The translations under genes were made by a program, and so were the position numbers. 54,599 bases of DNA, from positions 1 to 54,599 of the forward strand of contig CAMLLD010000042.1 of assembly GCA_946480785.1 (NCBI GenBank). The letters run 5' to 3'. Every line of letters begins with the position of its first letter. Position 1 is the stretch's first letter. This DNA is from an uncultured Blastocatellia bacterium (lineage in GTDB: Bacteria > Acidobacteriota > Blastocatellia > Pyrinomonadales > Pyrinomonadaceae). The notes under the pieces were generated by a model. It was not told the DNA's origin. It did no database searches and saw only the letters and a program-made list of their open reading frames with translations. This document shows positions 35,785 to 44,088 of the stretch, in pieces.

Positions 35785-36177
35785 GTGGAGGAGAAGAAGT
35801 ACCGAGAACTGATCTACAAAATCATCGGCGTGTATTATGAGGTCTACAATGAACTAGGCCACGGCTTTCTGGAAAGTGTCTATCAGAAGTCACTGGGAAT
35901 CGCATTACAGTCGGCTGGGCTTGAGGCTTGCTGGCCAATCGCCATTCCGGTGACTTTTCGTGGTCAATCAGTAGGCCACTTCGAAGCAGATATGCTGGTT
36001 GAGAAGTGTGTATTGCTCGAACTGAAAGCTACGCGGCAGTTAGATCGTTCCCACGTGGCGCAGTTGCGGAATTACCTACGCGCCACGGATATCGAATGCG
36101 GCTTACTGCTCAACTTTGGCTTGCGAGCGGAGTTTCGCAGACTGCTTTTCAGCAACGCCGGCAAAGCCGTCCGTTAG
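35785..36177 (+). CDS. GxxExxY protein (PD-(D/E)XK fold)
   Basis: 130-residue member of the GxxExxY family. The name-giving motif is GFLESVY near residues 27-33, and a nuclease-like core reads HFEADMLVEKCVLLELKA, giving the E...D...ExK pattern. Cellular function is not established for the family. GTG start at 35785, 2 bp after the stop of the TonB receptor, so translation is probably coupled. The base composition is visibly more AT-rich than the receptor gene, hinting at a separate origin. Confidence 0.85.
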   Translation: MEEKKYRELIYKIIGVYYEVYNELGHGFLESVYQKSLGIALQSAGLEACWPIAIPVTFRGQSVGHFEADMLVEKCVLLELKATRQLDRSHVAQLRNYLRATDIECGLLLNFGLRAEFRRLLFSNAGKAVR

Positions 36178-36367
36178 CTGCGATCCCGTTTGGTGAGTGC
36201 CGATGCGGGCTGATCCATTTCTCTCGGCGGCGTCGCAGCGCGCCCGCGACCGCTCAATTCGTCTCTTCATCCATCTCTGACTCATCGTTCTAAAACCTTC
36301 CTTCATCTTCCAACGCGTAGTCTTACGAAAAAATGGCTCATTTCGTTGTGATAAACTTTGCAATGAC

Positions 36368-37081
36368 ATGGCGATTAGCGACTCACAAACAGAGCACGTC
36401 AGCGAGGTCGAGGCAGCGCTCCTCGACGCCGAGCTCTTCATGAAGTATCAGGCGCCTGATCGGGCCATCAAACGCCTCCGCACTGCCTTAGAACTGAACA
36501 CTCGATCAATCAAATTGCGCGAACGTCTCCGCGAAGTCTGCGCTGCGCAGAAACACACTGAAGAAGCCGCCCGCCAATGCCTCGCCCTCGCGAGCCTGTA
36601 CATCGAACGCGAAGACTTCGACACTGCCCACGACCGGCTCCTCGAAGCCAAACAACTCGACCAGCGCATCAACATCGCCGGCGGACTCGAAGCAATTCGC
36701 CGCGCCCGCCGGCCGGATCTCAAACCCACGCCCGCTGCCGAGCCCGTCTTTGAGCGCAAACACTTCACACTCGCGGGCGATCTCAGCGCCGTCAGTGTTT
36801 TCGACGCGATGCAGGTGATTGAAAACGCGCGCCTGAACGGCGTGCTGACACTCAACGGCGAAGCACACGAAGGGCAGGTAAAATTTAACGACGGCCGAAT
36901 CGTGGATGCGTCATGCGGCGGCGAGAGCGGCGAGAAGGGCTTTCAGCGTGTCGTGGAGATCACTAACGGCACGTTTGAATTTCAAAAAACCGCGGAACAA
37001 TTTCCCGATCGAATCCAGGCCCTCAGCAACACAAACCTTATCCTCGACACGCTCCGACTCCTCGACGAACAGAAGCAGTAG
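36368..37081 (+). CDS. TPR-DUF4388 (PATAN-like) protein
   Basis: 237-residue cytoplasmic protein. The N-terminal ~100 residues form TPR-like helices (AELFMKYQAPDRAIKRLRTAL..., ASLYIEREDFDTAHDRLLEAK). After a short Pro-rich linker, residues ~130-237 match the DUF4388/PATAN-like domain (FTLAGDLSAVSVFDAMQVIENARLNGVLTL...GQVKFNDGRIVDASCGG). Such domains occur in signalling proteins, including cyanobacterial ones that bind type IV pilus ATPases. The next gene encodes a PilT-type ATPase, but 225 bp and a change in base composition lie between. Confidence 0.85.
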   Translation: MAISDSQTEHVSEVEAALLDAELFMKYQAPDRAIKRLRTALELNTRSIKLRERLREVCAAQKHTEEAARQCLALASLYIEREDFDTAHDRLLEAKQLDQRINIAGGLEAIRRARRPDLKPTPAAEPVFERKHFTLAGDLSAVSVFDAMQVIENARLNGVLTLNGEAHEGQVKFNDGRIVDASCGGESGEKGFQRVVEITNGTFEFQKTAEQFPDRIQALSNTNLILDTLRLLDEQKQ

Positions 37082-37103
37082 CCAACACGATGGCCCAAAA
37101 ATG

Positions 37104-37132
37104 TTGCTTCTTTCAGAAAAACCTTGTATACG
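37104..37132 (+). promoter_or_regulatory. Candidate promoter of the PilT-like/KaiC-like cassette
   Basis: TTGCTT (37104-37109), 17 bp, TATACG (37127-37132), about 170 bp before the ATG at 37307. The intervening leader holds a hairpin (GCTC/GAGC, 37247-37258, inside a GCGGCG/CGCCGC clamp at 37231-37236 and 37258-37263). Moderate match; prediction only. Confidence 0.4.
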
Positions 37133-37306
37133 AATGCTGTCCTGATTCCCTAATCCTTGGACCTCTCAGGACGTTCTAAGCTTTCTTAACTCACAGGGGC
37201 GGTAATCCACTTCATAGCCGGCATTTTGAGGCGGCGTTGATTCGAAGCTCTTTGGAGCGCCGCGTTTCATGTCGTCGTCACCAATCCGCGCTTGAAGCGA
37301 GAGTTC

Positions 37307-38638
37307 ATGACCTCATCCACCAATCCACGCATCACCGTTGAAGAACTACCCGGATCAGACTTCACGGTTTACTCAGCCGAGAAATCCAGCTTTGAAGACG
37401 GTTCGCAAACGACCAGCGACAATTACTCTTATGATGGTTCTTTTGATATAGCCCATTCAAAAGGCATCAAGACCGCTAGAGGCGTTGCTTGTAAGGCATA
37501 CGCGGATACCTGTTGGAGCATCACGCTTCGTAGTGATGCCCCTAACAACCGAGAGTCAAACAACAATTATCTTGCTGCAGTTGAAAAAGGACTCAAGGCC
37601 TATGCCCGTCGAAGTGCAAAGCCGGGCACTATGGCCCTTGACTACCTCGGCTACTGTCCCAAGGGTGGTGAGCACGAGTATTCGAACCCATGGGCGAGCA
37701 ATACGGACTCCACATCAGAAGAGGCAGACACTGGAAGCAAGATATATCTCAATGAGATCTATCCGCTATGCCAGGAGCTTTATCGGATCCTGCGTTTGGC
37801 CCCTGCCGGATCGCCTTCGGGACTCGTTACACTGACGGGAGCTACAGACTCGTCAAAGAGCCTCATCGCACGGGGTCTCATCTTCCTCTTCATGCAAGCG
37901 GCTGCGAAAGACGCGCTGGAGAAAAGATTGAGAAGACCACATCTTCTCACTTTTGAGGATCCCATCGAGGAGTACTACATAAAGGACCCGGCCGTCGATT
38001 CCGTTCCCGCGAATCTGCAGGACCGGGTCGATTTGTTAGCGGCCCTCAACATCGATTACACACCACGCCAACGCCGTCTTGATAGCGATAACCTTGCCAG
38101 GGTAATTCACGACGCGAAACGTCAAACGCCGGCGCTTCTCTTTGTGGGAGAAACGAGAGACGCGAGGGACTGGACGGATCTACTCAGTTTTGCTGGTAGC
38201 GGTCACCTTGTATTGACGACTTCTCATGCGGGATCGGTGACCGAGGCTATGAGTCAGATTCTTAGAGAGACCAGGACCGAGACCCCCTCACAGCGAAGTG
38301 AGGTTGCACGCAGGATTATCGGCATCGTCAATATTCGTACGTTTAATCCATTAGTCGCTGATGAAAGTGGAAAGACGATCAGTCTCCGGGCGCTTCTTCC
38401 GGCCGTTTGGAAAAGTACTCCCCAATCCATAAACAACCTTGTAGCCGATGGGCTGTCGTCGATATTGCCCGCGCTCGGTCGTGAATCGGAGATCGGTTAC
38501 TACGGCCGAACATATTTTGCTGGCGAACTAATGGATCGAATACCCACCACCACAAGCTTTCAAAGCTGTACTAAACGATCCTTTTTCGCAGAAGCCATCA
38601 AGCGCAAAGCTATGGAGTGGGACATCCGAGGAATCTAG
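37307..38638 (+). CDS. PilT/GspE-type secretion ATPase homologue with altered P-loop
   Basis: A divergent member of the PilT/VirB11/GspE ATPase superfamily. The ATG at 37307 is chosen; a TTG at 37292 would add five residues. Numbering from the ATG, the P-loop is GATDSSKS (178-185), where the Gly before Lys is Ser. An Asp-box-like LLTFEDPIEEY (214-224), Walker B LLFVGETRDARDW (277-289) and a His-box-like GHLVLTTSHAG (299-309) follow in PilT order and spacing. The N-terminal ~150 residues do not look like the usual PilT PAS-like domain. No pilin, PilC or PilM genes are nearby. Its stop is 1 bp from the next ATG, so the two products are probably made together. The gene is more AT-rich than its flanks. 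Confidence 0.85.
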   Translation: MTSSTNPRITVEELPGSDFTVYSAEKSSFEDGSQTTSDNYSYDGSFDIAHSKGIKTARGVACKAYADTCWSITLRSDAPNNRESNNNYLAAVEKGLKAYARRSAKPGTMALDYLGYCPKGGEHEYSNPWASNTDSTSEEADTGSKIYLNEIYPLCQELYRILRLAPAGSPSGLVTLTGATDSSKSLIARGLIFLFMQAAAKDALEKRLRRPHLLTFEDPIEEYYIKDPAVDSVPANLQDRVDLLAALNIDYTPRQRRLDSDNLARVIHDAKRQTPALLFVGETRDARDWTDLLSFAGSGHLVLTTSHAGSVTEAMSQILRETRTETPSQRSEVARRIIGIVNIRTFNPLVADESGKTISLRALLPAVWKSTPQSINNLVADGLSSILPALGRESEIGYYGRTYFAGELMDRIPTTTSFQSCTKRSFFAEAIKRKAMEWDIRGI

Positions 38639-38639
38639 C

Positions 38640-41600
38640 ATGCCCGAGGTACTCAGATTTGGAATAAGTTCACTCGACGAATTGTTCGGCGTACCGTCAG
38701 AAGAATTACAAGGTCGAGTCGCTAATGGTATTTATCTTCATTCACCAAAAGATGGCGAGCCGGAAGGCATTGCCGGAACGCGGCGCAACGGCGTACCAAC
38801 CACTAGTGTTTGCATCGTTGGACCCACGGGAACTGGAAAATCCATTTTCGCGCTCCACATGGCCTCAACGTATCTCGACGATTGTCGAGCAGAGAAACGT
38901 CGTAACGGCCATCTCGAGCTGCCCACTGTGCTATATGTGTCGACGGATCTTACACACAACATGGCCCAACGGGCCTGGACCAACTTTGCTCTTGACCGCC
39001 CATACAATCGCCGTGACCCATTTATTCCCGTAATACCTCCTGTTGTTGACGCTGAGACCGCTAAGACTGAGATTCTGCTGAAGGAGTGCCAGCCCATCAG
39101 TCTCGCCGAACGCTTTGACATCCTACAAACCGAGAAACAAAACGTCATTTTTCTCGACATGGCCGGCTACACCGCGGGAGATGACTGGGGCTTCTTACAC
39201 AAGATTCTGTCACTTCTGCCTGCTCCCAAAGATCACGATCCGCGTCACCTCGTGGTGATCGATGCAATCGAAGGTTTTGAAGCACTTGCCGGAAAGCTGA
39301 ACGCATTTGGCGAAAAGTCGACCAGGCGCTCGCGCATTGCTCAAGTCATGCGGCTGATCGCCGGGAAGTGTCATGCTGTGCTTGTAGTTGAGCATGGAGG
39401 CGGCCCCGAACAAGTTGACACGCTTGACGAAGAATTTGTCGCCGATACTGTAATTCGCCTGGATAGCCAAACTACGCGGAACTATGAACGTCGAGTACTA
39501 AAGGTTGAAAAATGTCGTGGCCAGTCGCACATCCGCGGTCAACATCATTACTCAATCCGATCCGGGAAAGGCTCGACTACGGGCGAACAGCAGAATCCGG
39601 ACGACCCGAAGATCGCTGCGATCCCTCCGCCAGCCAAGCACGATGAGAAGACCTCACCGAAGACCTCACTGCTGCAGAAGTCAACGCGACGAAAACCAAT
39701 CGAAGAGGATGATCCTGAGGAATCAGATAGTGCAATTCAACATAGAACACAGAGTTATGTGCAGATATTTCACTCCGTCCACCGCATCAGCCGGCGGATT
39801 ATGGAAGATGAAACCTCTAAGACTGAAAGTCCGATGGTTCGTCGCGGTTCTCGCTATGCTGCTTTCGGCATTAAGTATCTCGACAACATGCTCGGCGGGA
39901 AAACGGAAATCACTACGCGCGAGAAGGGAGAGCCTCGCCCGGGTTTTAAAGACGAGCCAAGATTCTATTATGACAGTCGTGGTCTTCCCTGCGGCTCTAC
40001 AACTGCACTAATCGGCGATTCTTTAACGCAAAAAAGCACGTTAGGAATGGCTTTTCTTAGCCGTTGTTTCCATTCCTTCGACATGCGACTGTTCACTACC
40101 TGGCATACGCTAAACCAAGTCGGTCGCAAACCAGAACTCGCTAATGATCTTTGGAAACGCATTACCCGGAAAGTCTCATTAACTCACGAATTCCCCGTTG
40201 TCTTTGCCGATTACTGTAGAAGATTTCTCCTTGCCGGAAAGATAACGGAACTCGTGGAAAGCCTGGAGATGATAGTAGGAAAATACGCAATCGTCTCGAA
40301 GGCAACCACGTTGGAAAATCCGAATGACATACCGCTTTGGTTAACCGGCCTGGCAACATGGATGCTCGACTACGAGGGTGGCGTAGCCGTAATGCTCGCG
40401 ACTCACAATACGGATGTTGACTTGCTCGCCACCTCTTTTATCAGATGGCTCCATTCCAAAGAGAGTTTGGCGCAACAGACGATTCCAGGCTATGAAGCGG
40501 CTCTACTCACCTATATCAAACGGGGAACAATCTGTCGCCGCCTGGAGAATCACAGCCTTTCCAGCGAAGTGCTTGTGCATATCGTCAAGCAGTGCATTAA
40601 AGCGGCCCAGAGAAAGATCATGACGCCGTTAGAGATCGGCGATCGAAACATCCGCTTTCGCGATTCCTGGCCAATAAGGGTGGTGATTGACGACTTCAGT
40701 TCTCTGAGAAACATGTTTCCTGAATTACGCGAGGATCCTTTGCTTTTCCCGTCGATTCTTTTTCATCTCGAACGAGAAGGCGTCACCACGCTGATCATCG
40801 ATACGCAATCAGGCAAACCGGAAACGACGGTAGTCGAGAGGTTCGAAACAGAACTGCGGCAGATGGTCCACCATCGCCTATATACCTGGAGAGTGCCGTT
40901 CTATGGTGAAAGCAGAGTTGCTATTACAGCAATTCCACCTCTTTCCCATGAATATGCCGGCATCGTTCGAGAACTGCGCTGGGAAACGGAGGCGGCCGGC
41001 GACACATACAGCGAACCGGCCATCGTCGATCCCCACTTTGAACTCTATTCGGGCTTGGAGGAAGGAAAGCCCGAGGCCGTTCCCTTACAGATCCGTTTCT
41101 ATGCTGAAACTCCGGCGATGGAGAAGTACATCGAAGTGGAGAATGCCTTTCTGGGCGAAATGTTCATTCCGTATCGGGCCGCCGCGGAGGTGAAAAATAA
41201 TCCAATAATAATCGGAGCACCTGTATCTGATTACGGCGATCTGTGCTCCTTTGCTTACCTGCAGCGAGACACCAGGCTCGATCACAGTTACGTCTTCGCA
41301 GTTGATGAGTTCTGGTTGATGCGTCCACCCGGCCGCCATAAACGAGCCGGCGCGTTTCAAACACAGTGGTCCTATCTGGATGCCATCACCGCAAGTGTTG
41401 ACGGCAAAATCGTGATTGCTGAAAATTTTGAACCGAATCCGCACGCCGATCCTTATGAGTTATTTCAGCTCCGTAACCAGGATCGAATACCGAAGTTAAA
41501 AACAGGGGATCCTTCGCCCGAACTACGTCGCCGTCACTTCTATAAGGAGTACTACGACGACTTCGACAACTACGACATTTTTGAAGGCGGAAAAAAAGAG

Positions 41601-42992
41601 GATTTCCATTTGGACCGCGTCCCCTTTGCGTGGGACTTCGGTTTTCTTCTGTGTCAGCAATCAGCCTGGATTAACAACACCAGAACGTTCATCGTTGACC
41701 ATCCCAATGACGTCAAGCAGGAAATGTCCGTCAAAGAGGTATGGGGATCACTAGTAAAGGCACAATACGAGGAGCCCGCCCTTGATAATGCGGTAGATTC
41801 GGAGACAGCACCGCCACGGGAATATATTTCCTGGAGGATTTTCGCTGAGGCTTGCAAAAAAGCTGCGGAAGAAGAGTCGGCCCTCTCATCGAAAAAAGTG
41901 ACGGCCTTTGATTTCGCGCAGGTCTCACCAGAATCTTTCTCATGTTTGCTGCTGGAGATTTGGTTATCGCAAATTTACGACTCCCTCACATCAAGAGGAA
42001 AGATAGCGGAGCGCGAGCAATTGGTGGACGCTAGTAGAAAGAGAAAGTTATTCCTGCCTGTAAAACCTCAAGGCATGGAGTGGATGCGAGAGTACTCGTT
42101 GTCCAGGTTGTTGGATCAGTACTGGCTTGAACTCTACATCACATGGCTCCTGTTGATAGAGATCATTGATTTACCTGCGGTGATTGGCGATGCGACTGTT
42201 TCGACCTTTGAACTCAAATCGAAGAACACTGATTTTTGCGCATTAGCTTCTCGGCATTGGTATAAGACTGCTACGCAATGTCCTGATGAAATAGCGGAGC
42301 GCGAGCCATTGATGCCGGTGCGATTGCCGGGGCACTTTGCGGTACGTGGCGATTGGTCTCTAGCAGTCTCCGGTGGCAGCCGATCGGTGCGGCAAGCCGA
42401 AAGGGCCCTGGACCTGTTGAGTAGCAGGCGAGCAAACGTCACTCGGTTACAAGTGGGCGTCGGTTTGCCCACGCGAGTGCCGAAACCGGACGAGGGACAA
42501 GGAACACTATTTACGAAATTGATTGCGCGTCAACGCGGTCAAGACCATCTTGAATATGACACGTTCCTAAAAATCACTGCTAAGAACGATGACGAATTCT
42601 ACTGGCTGTGGCGCAGCAGTCTTCAGGACTACGCGCAGTGCAATCGAATTTGGCATCGCTGGCTTAACCGAACTTTGCTCTGGTGGCACCGAAAGCTGCT
42701 TAGATATCGTTCGGCATGGGTGAACTCATTCAAAGTCTGTGACTCTTTCATGAAGGGAGTCACCACCTCGCGAGAAGGCTTTGCTCCAGATCGGGAGAAA
42801 TTACGTGCGCACTTCAATATGATTAAACACATTGAGTCCGACGAAAAGAAGAAAGAAGAACAAAGAAAATTTTTAGACAATTACCCACAGACTCATTCTA
42901 TTGCGCAGCTAAATGTACGGATCGAATTCCTCGAGTCATTGGACAAACTGAAAAGTGAATTGAAGGCAAGTGCGATGAAGTCTGAGAAATAA
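38640..42992 (+). CDS. Giant double KaiC-like ATPase fused to a solute-binding-protein-like domain
   Basis: 1,450 residues, no signal peptide. Module 1 (1-310) is an intact KaiC/RadA-type ATPase: FGISSLDELFG, Walker A GPTGTGKS (61-68), Walker B LVVIDAIEG (204-212), and the terminal KaiC pattern ADTVIRLD...VLKVEKCRGQSH (268-297). A charged linker (310-400) leads to module 2 (405-790): FGIKYLDNMLGG, a degenerate P-loop GDSLTQKS (459-466) and a Walker B-like VVIDDFSSL (681-689) separated by a large insertion. Residues ~815-1300 resemble a family-1 extracellular solute-binding protein (VPFAWDFGFLL, SWRIFAEACKKA, RLPGHFAVRGDWSLAVSGG, GVGLPTR). The tail is Trp/Arg-rich then charged helix. I do not recognise the architecture. 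It is probably a sensor or regulator working with the PilT-like ATPase. Confidence 0.8.
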   Translation: MPEVLRFGISSLDELFGVPSEELQGRVANGIYLHSPKDGEPEGIAGTRRNGVPTTSVCIVGPTGTGKSIFALHMASTYLDDCRAEKRRNGHLELPTVLYVSTDLTHNMAQRAWTNFALDRPYNRRDPFIPVIPPVVDAETAKTEILLKECQPISLAERFDILQTEKQNVIFLDMAGYTAGDDWGFLHKILSLLPAPKDHDPRHLVVIDAIEGFEALAGKLNAFGEKSTRRSRIAQVMRLIAGKCHAVLVVEHGGGPEQVDTLDEEFVADTVIRLDSQTTRNYERRVLKVEKCRGQSHIRGQHHYSIRSGKGSTTGEQQNPDDPKIAAIPPPAKHDEKTSPKTSLLQKSTRRKPIEEDDPEESDSAIQHRTQSYVQIFHSVHRISRRIMEDETSKTESPMVRRGSRYAAFGIKYLDNMLGGKTEITTREKGEPRPGFKDEPRFYYDSRGLPCGSTTALIGDSLTQKSTLGMAFLSRCFHSFDMRLFTTWHTLNQVGRKPELANDLWKRITRKVSLTHEFPVVFADYCRRFLLAGKITELVESLEMIVGKYAIVSKATTLENPNDIPLWLTGLATWMLDYEGGVAVMLATHNTDVDLLATSFIRWLHSKESLAQQTIPGYEAALLTYIKRGTICRRLENHSLSSEVLVHIVKQCIKAAQRKIMTPLEIGDRNIRFRDSWPIRVVIDDFSSLRNMFPELREDPLLFPSILFHLEREGVTTLIIDTQSGKPETTVVERFETELRQMVHHRLYTWRVPFYGESRVAITAIPPLSHEYAGIVRELRWETEAAGDTYSEPAIVDPHFELYSGLEEGKPEAVPLQIRFYAETPAMEKYIEVENAFLGEMFIPYRAAAEVKNNPIIIGAPVSDYGDLCSFAYLQRDTRLDHSYVFAVDEFWLMRPPGRHKRAGAFQTQWSYLDAITASVDGKIVIAENFEPNPHADPYELFQLRNQDRIPKLKTGDPSPELRRRHFYKEYYDDFDNYDIFEGGKKEDFHLDRVPFAWDFGFLLCQQSAWINNTRTFIVDHPNDVKQEMSVKEVWGSLVKAQYEEPALDNAVDSETAPPREYISWRIFAEACKKAAEEESALSSKKVTAFDFAQVSPESFSCLLLEIWLSQIYDSLTSRGKIAEREQLVDASRKRKLFLPVKPQGMEWMREYSLSRLLDQYWLELYITWLLLIEIIDLPAVIGDATVSTFELKSKNTDFCALASRHWYKTATQCPDEIAEREPLMPVRLPGHFAVRGDWSLAVSGGSRSVRQAERALDLLSSRRANVTRLQVGVGLPTRVPKPDEGQGTLFTKLIARQRGQDHLEYDTFLKITAKNDDEFYWLWRSSLQDYAQCNRIWHRWLNRTLLWWHRKLLRYRSAWVNSFKVCDSFMKGVTTSREGFAPDREKLRAHFNMIKHIESDEKKKEEQRKFLDNYPQTHSIAQLNVRIEFLESLDKLKSELKASAMKSEK

Positions 42993-43012
42993 GCACGGCT
43001 ACGATGTCGAAT

Positions 43013-43774
43013 TCAATCGATCAACAACCGCGTGTTCAGCGCTTCGGCTTTTTCGATCGCCGTGAGCAGGCGTAGGAACTGCGTGTAGTTGCGGCTGCGC
43101 GCGGTGAGGCGTGCGATTTCTGATTGGCTTAATTCATTGCGAAGGATCAAATCGAGGAAGTCGTAGTAATCCGCAGCGGCCTCGTACGGAAGCTCGCGCG
43201 TGTAAGTCGTGCTTTCGCCGTCGTCAGAACGAAAGCCGGCGAGTAGATCGAAAACATTGTCGGTTGTGATCCGCGCGGCTTCGCGCGTCAGCACGATCGG
43301 TACGCGCAACTCGAAAAACCGCAGCCCCTGATCGGTCACTACCCGGCGCAATTCCTTCGTCGCCTCACCATCAAACGGCGACTCCGGATCCACCAGAATA
43401 CGCAACAACCGCGGCTGGTCTTCCTTATCCAGCGTGTCGAGTGAAAGCTGCACGCGATCCGCGAGAAACTTCTCAAACACCGCTTCAATCGGATAGTTAA
43501 TCCGGCCGAGACATCCGACCGCTTCGCCATCACCGGCAACATCGAGCGGCAAACACGCCGGACAGTGCGAACAGATCGTCGTCGCGCGTTGCATGCGCTC
43601 GATTTCCGGGCTCGCTTTTTCCACCCACTCGAGTTTGTCGACGGTCGGCGCGCCGGCGTCGCCGGTGGTCAGTTTCGCGTGCAAACTGCTCAAACGTCCC
43701 CACTCGCGCAGGTGTCGTTCCGAGTAATCTGCCCGCAGCGGACAGGCATATTGCAGTGCAAATTCCAGTGACAT
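43013..43774 (-). CDS. Conserved-looking hypothetical with a Cys cluster
   Basis: 253-residue protein, unrecognised. C11 (YACPLRADYSERH) and a cluster C68-x2-C71-x2-C74 (ICSHCPAC) plus C88 (VGCLGRINYP) could hold zinc or an Fe-S cluster. A helical middle and a C-terminal helix-rich part follow (SQSEIARLTARSRNYTQFLRLLTAIEKAEAL). Its high GC matches the core genome rather than the AT-richer cassette that ends 20 bp away on the other strand, so it likely marks the boundary of that island. ATG start at 43774, divergent from the Trm112-like gene. Confidence 0.7.
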   Translation of the reverse strand: MSLEFALQYACPLRADYSERHLREWGRLSSLHAKLTTGDAGAPTVDKLEWVEKASPEIERMQRATTICSHCPACLPLDVAGDGEAVGCLGRINYPIEAVFEKFLADRVQLSLDTLDKEDQPRLLRILVDPESPFDGEATKELRRVVTDQGLRFFELRVPIVLTREAARITTDNVFDLLAGFRSDDGESTTYTRELPYEAAADYYDFLDLILRNELSQSEIARLTARSRNYTQFLRLLTAIEKAEALNTRLLID

Positions 43775-43887
43775 TCGTGTATCCGTGGTGAATCACTAAC
43801 ATAGCGCGGCGCGTCGAGCAAGCGTGTGCCTTTGTGTTAAGCTTTCGTCACTTTTCCGCAGCATTGCCGCTTAGAAAGGTCATGCCG

Positions 43888-44088
43888 ATGGCAGTTAGTG
43901 AAGAACTCCTGGAAATACTCGCCTGTCCCTTTTGCAAAGCCAAGGTCGAGCTCAAGCCGGACGGCCAGGCGCTGAAATGCGTCGAGTGTAAACGCGTCTA
44001 TCCGATTCGCGACGACATTCCCGCGATGCTGATCGAAGAAGCGACGATCGAAGATGGAGCTGATGAACAGTCTGCGCAACATCGTTGA
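43888..44088 (+). CDS. Trm112-family zinc-ribbon protein
   Basis: 66-residue protein of the Trm112/YcaR-type group with two CxxC zinc knuckles: ACPFC and CVECKRVYPIRDDIPAMLIEEA. Relatives act as small activators of methyltransferases or other enzymes; the bacterial partner is not known. The second in-frame ATG at 43888 is preferred because AAAGG lies 8 bp upstream; the ATG at 43882 is too close to it. It overlaps the following glycosyltransferase gene by 35 bp and heads a tight eight-gene plus-strand run. Confidence 0.88.
   Translation: MAVSEELLEILACPFCKAKVELKPDGQALKCVECKRVYPIRDDIPAMLIEEATIEDGADEQSAQHR

Noticed and set aside
37082..37306. tRNA-like T-arm (GATTCGAAGC) as an island attachment site
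   Set aside because: No acceptor, D or anticodon arms can be folded around it, and no integrase is present.
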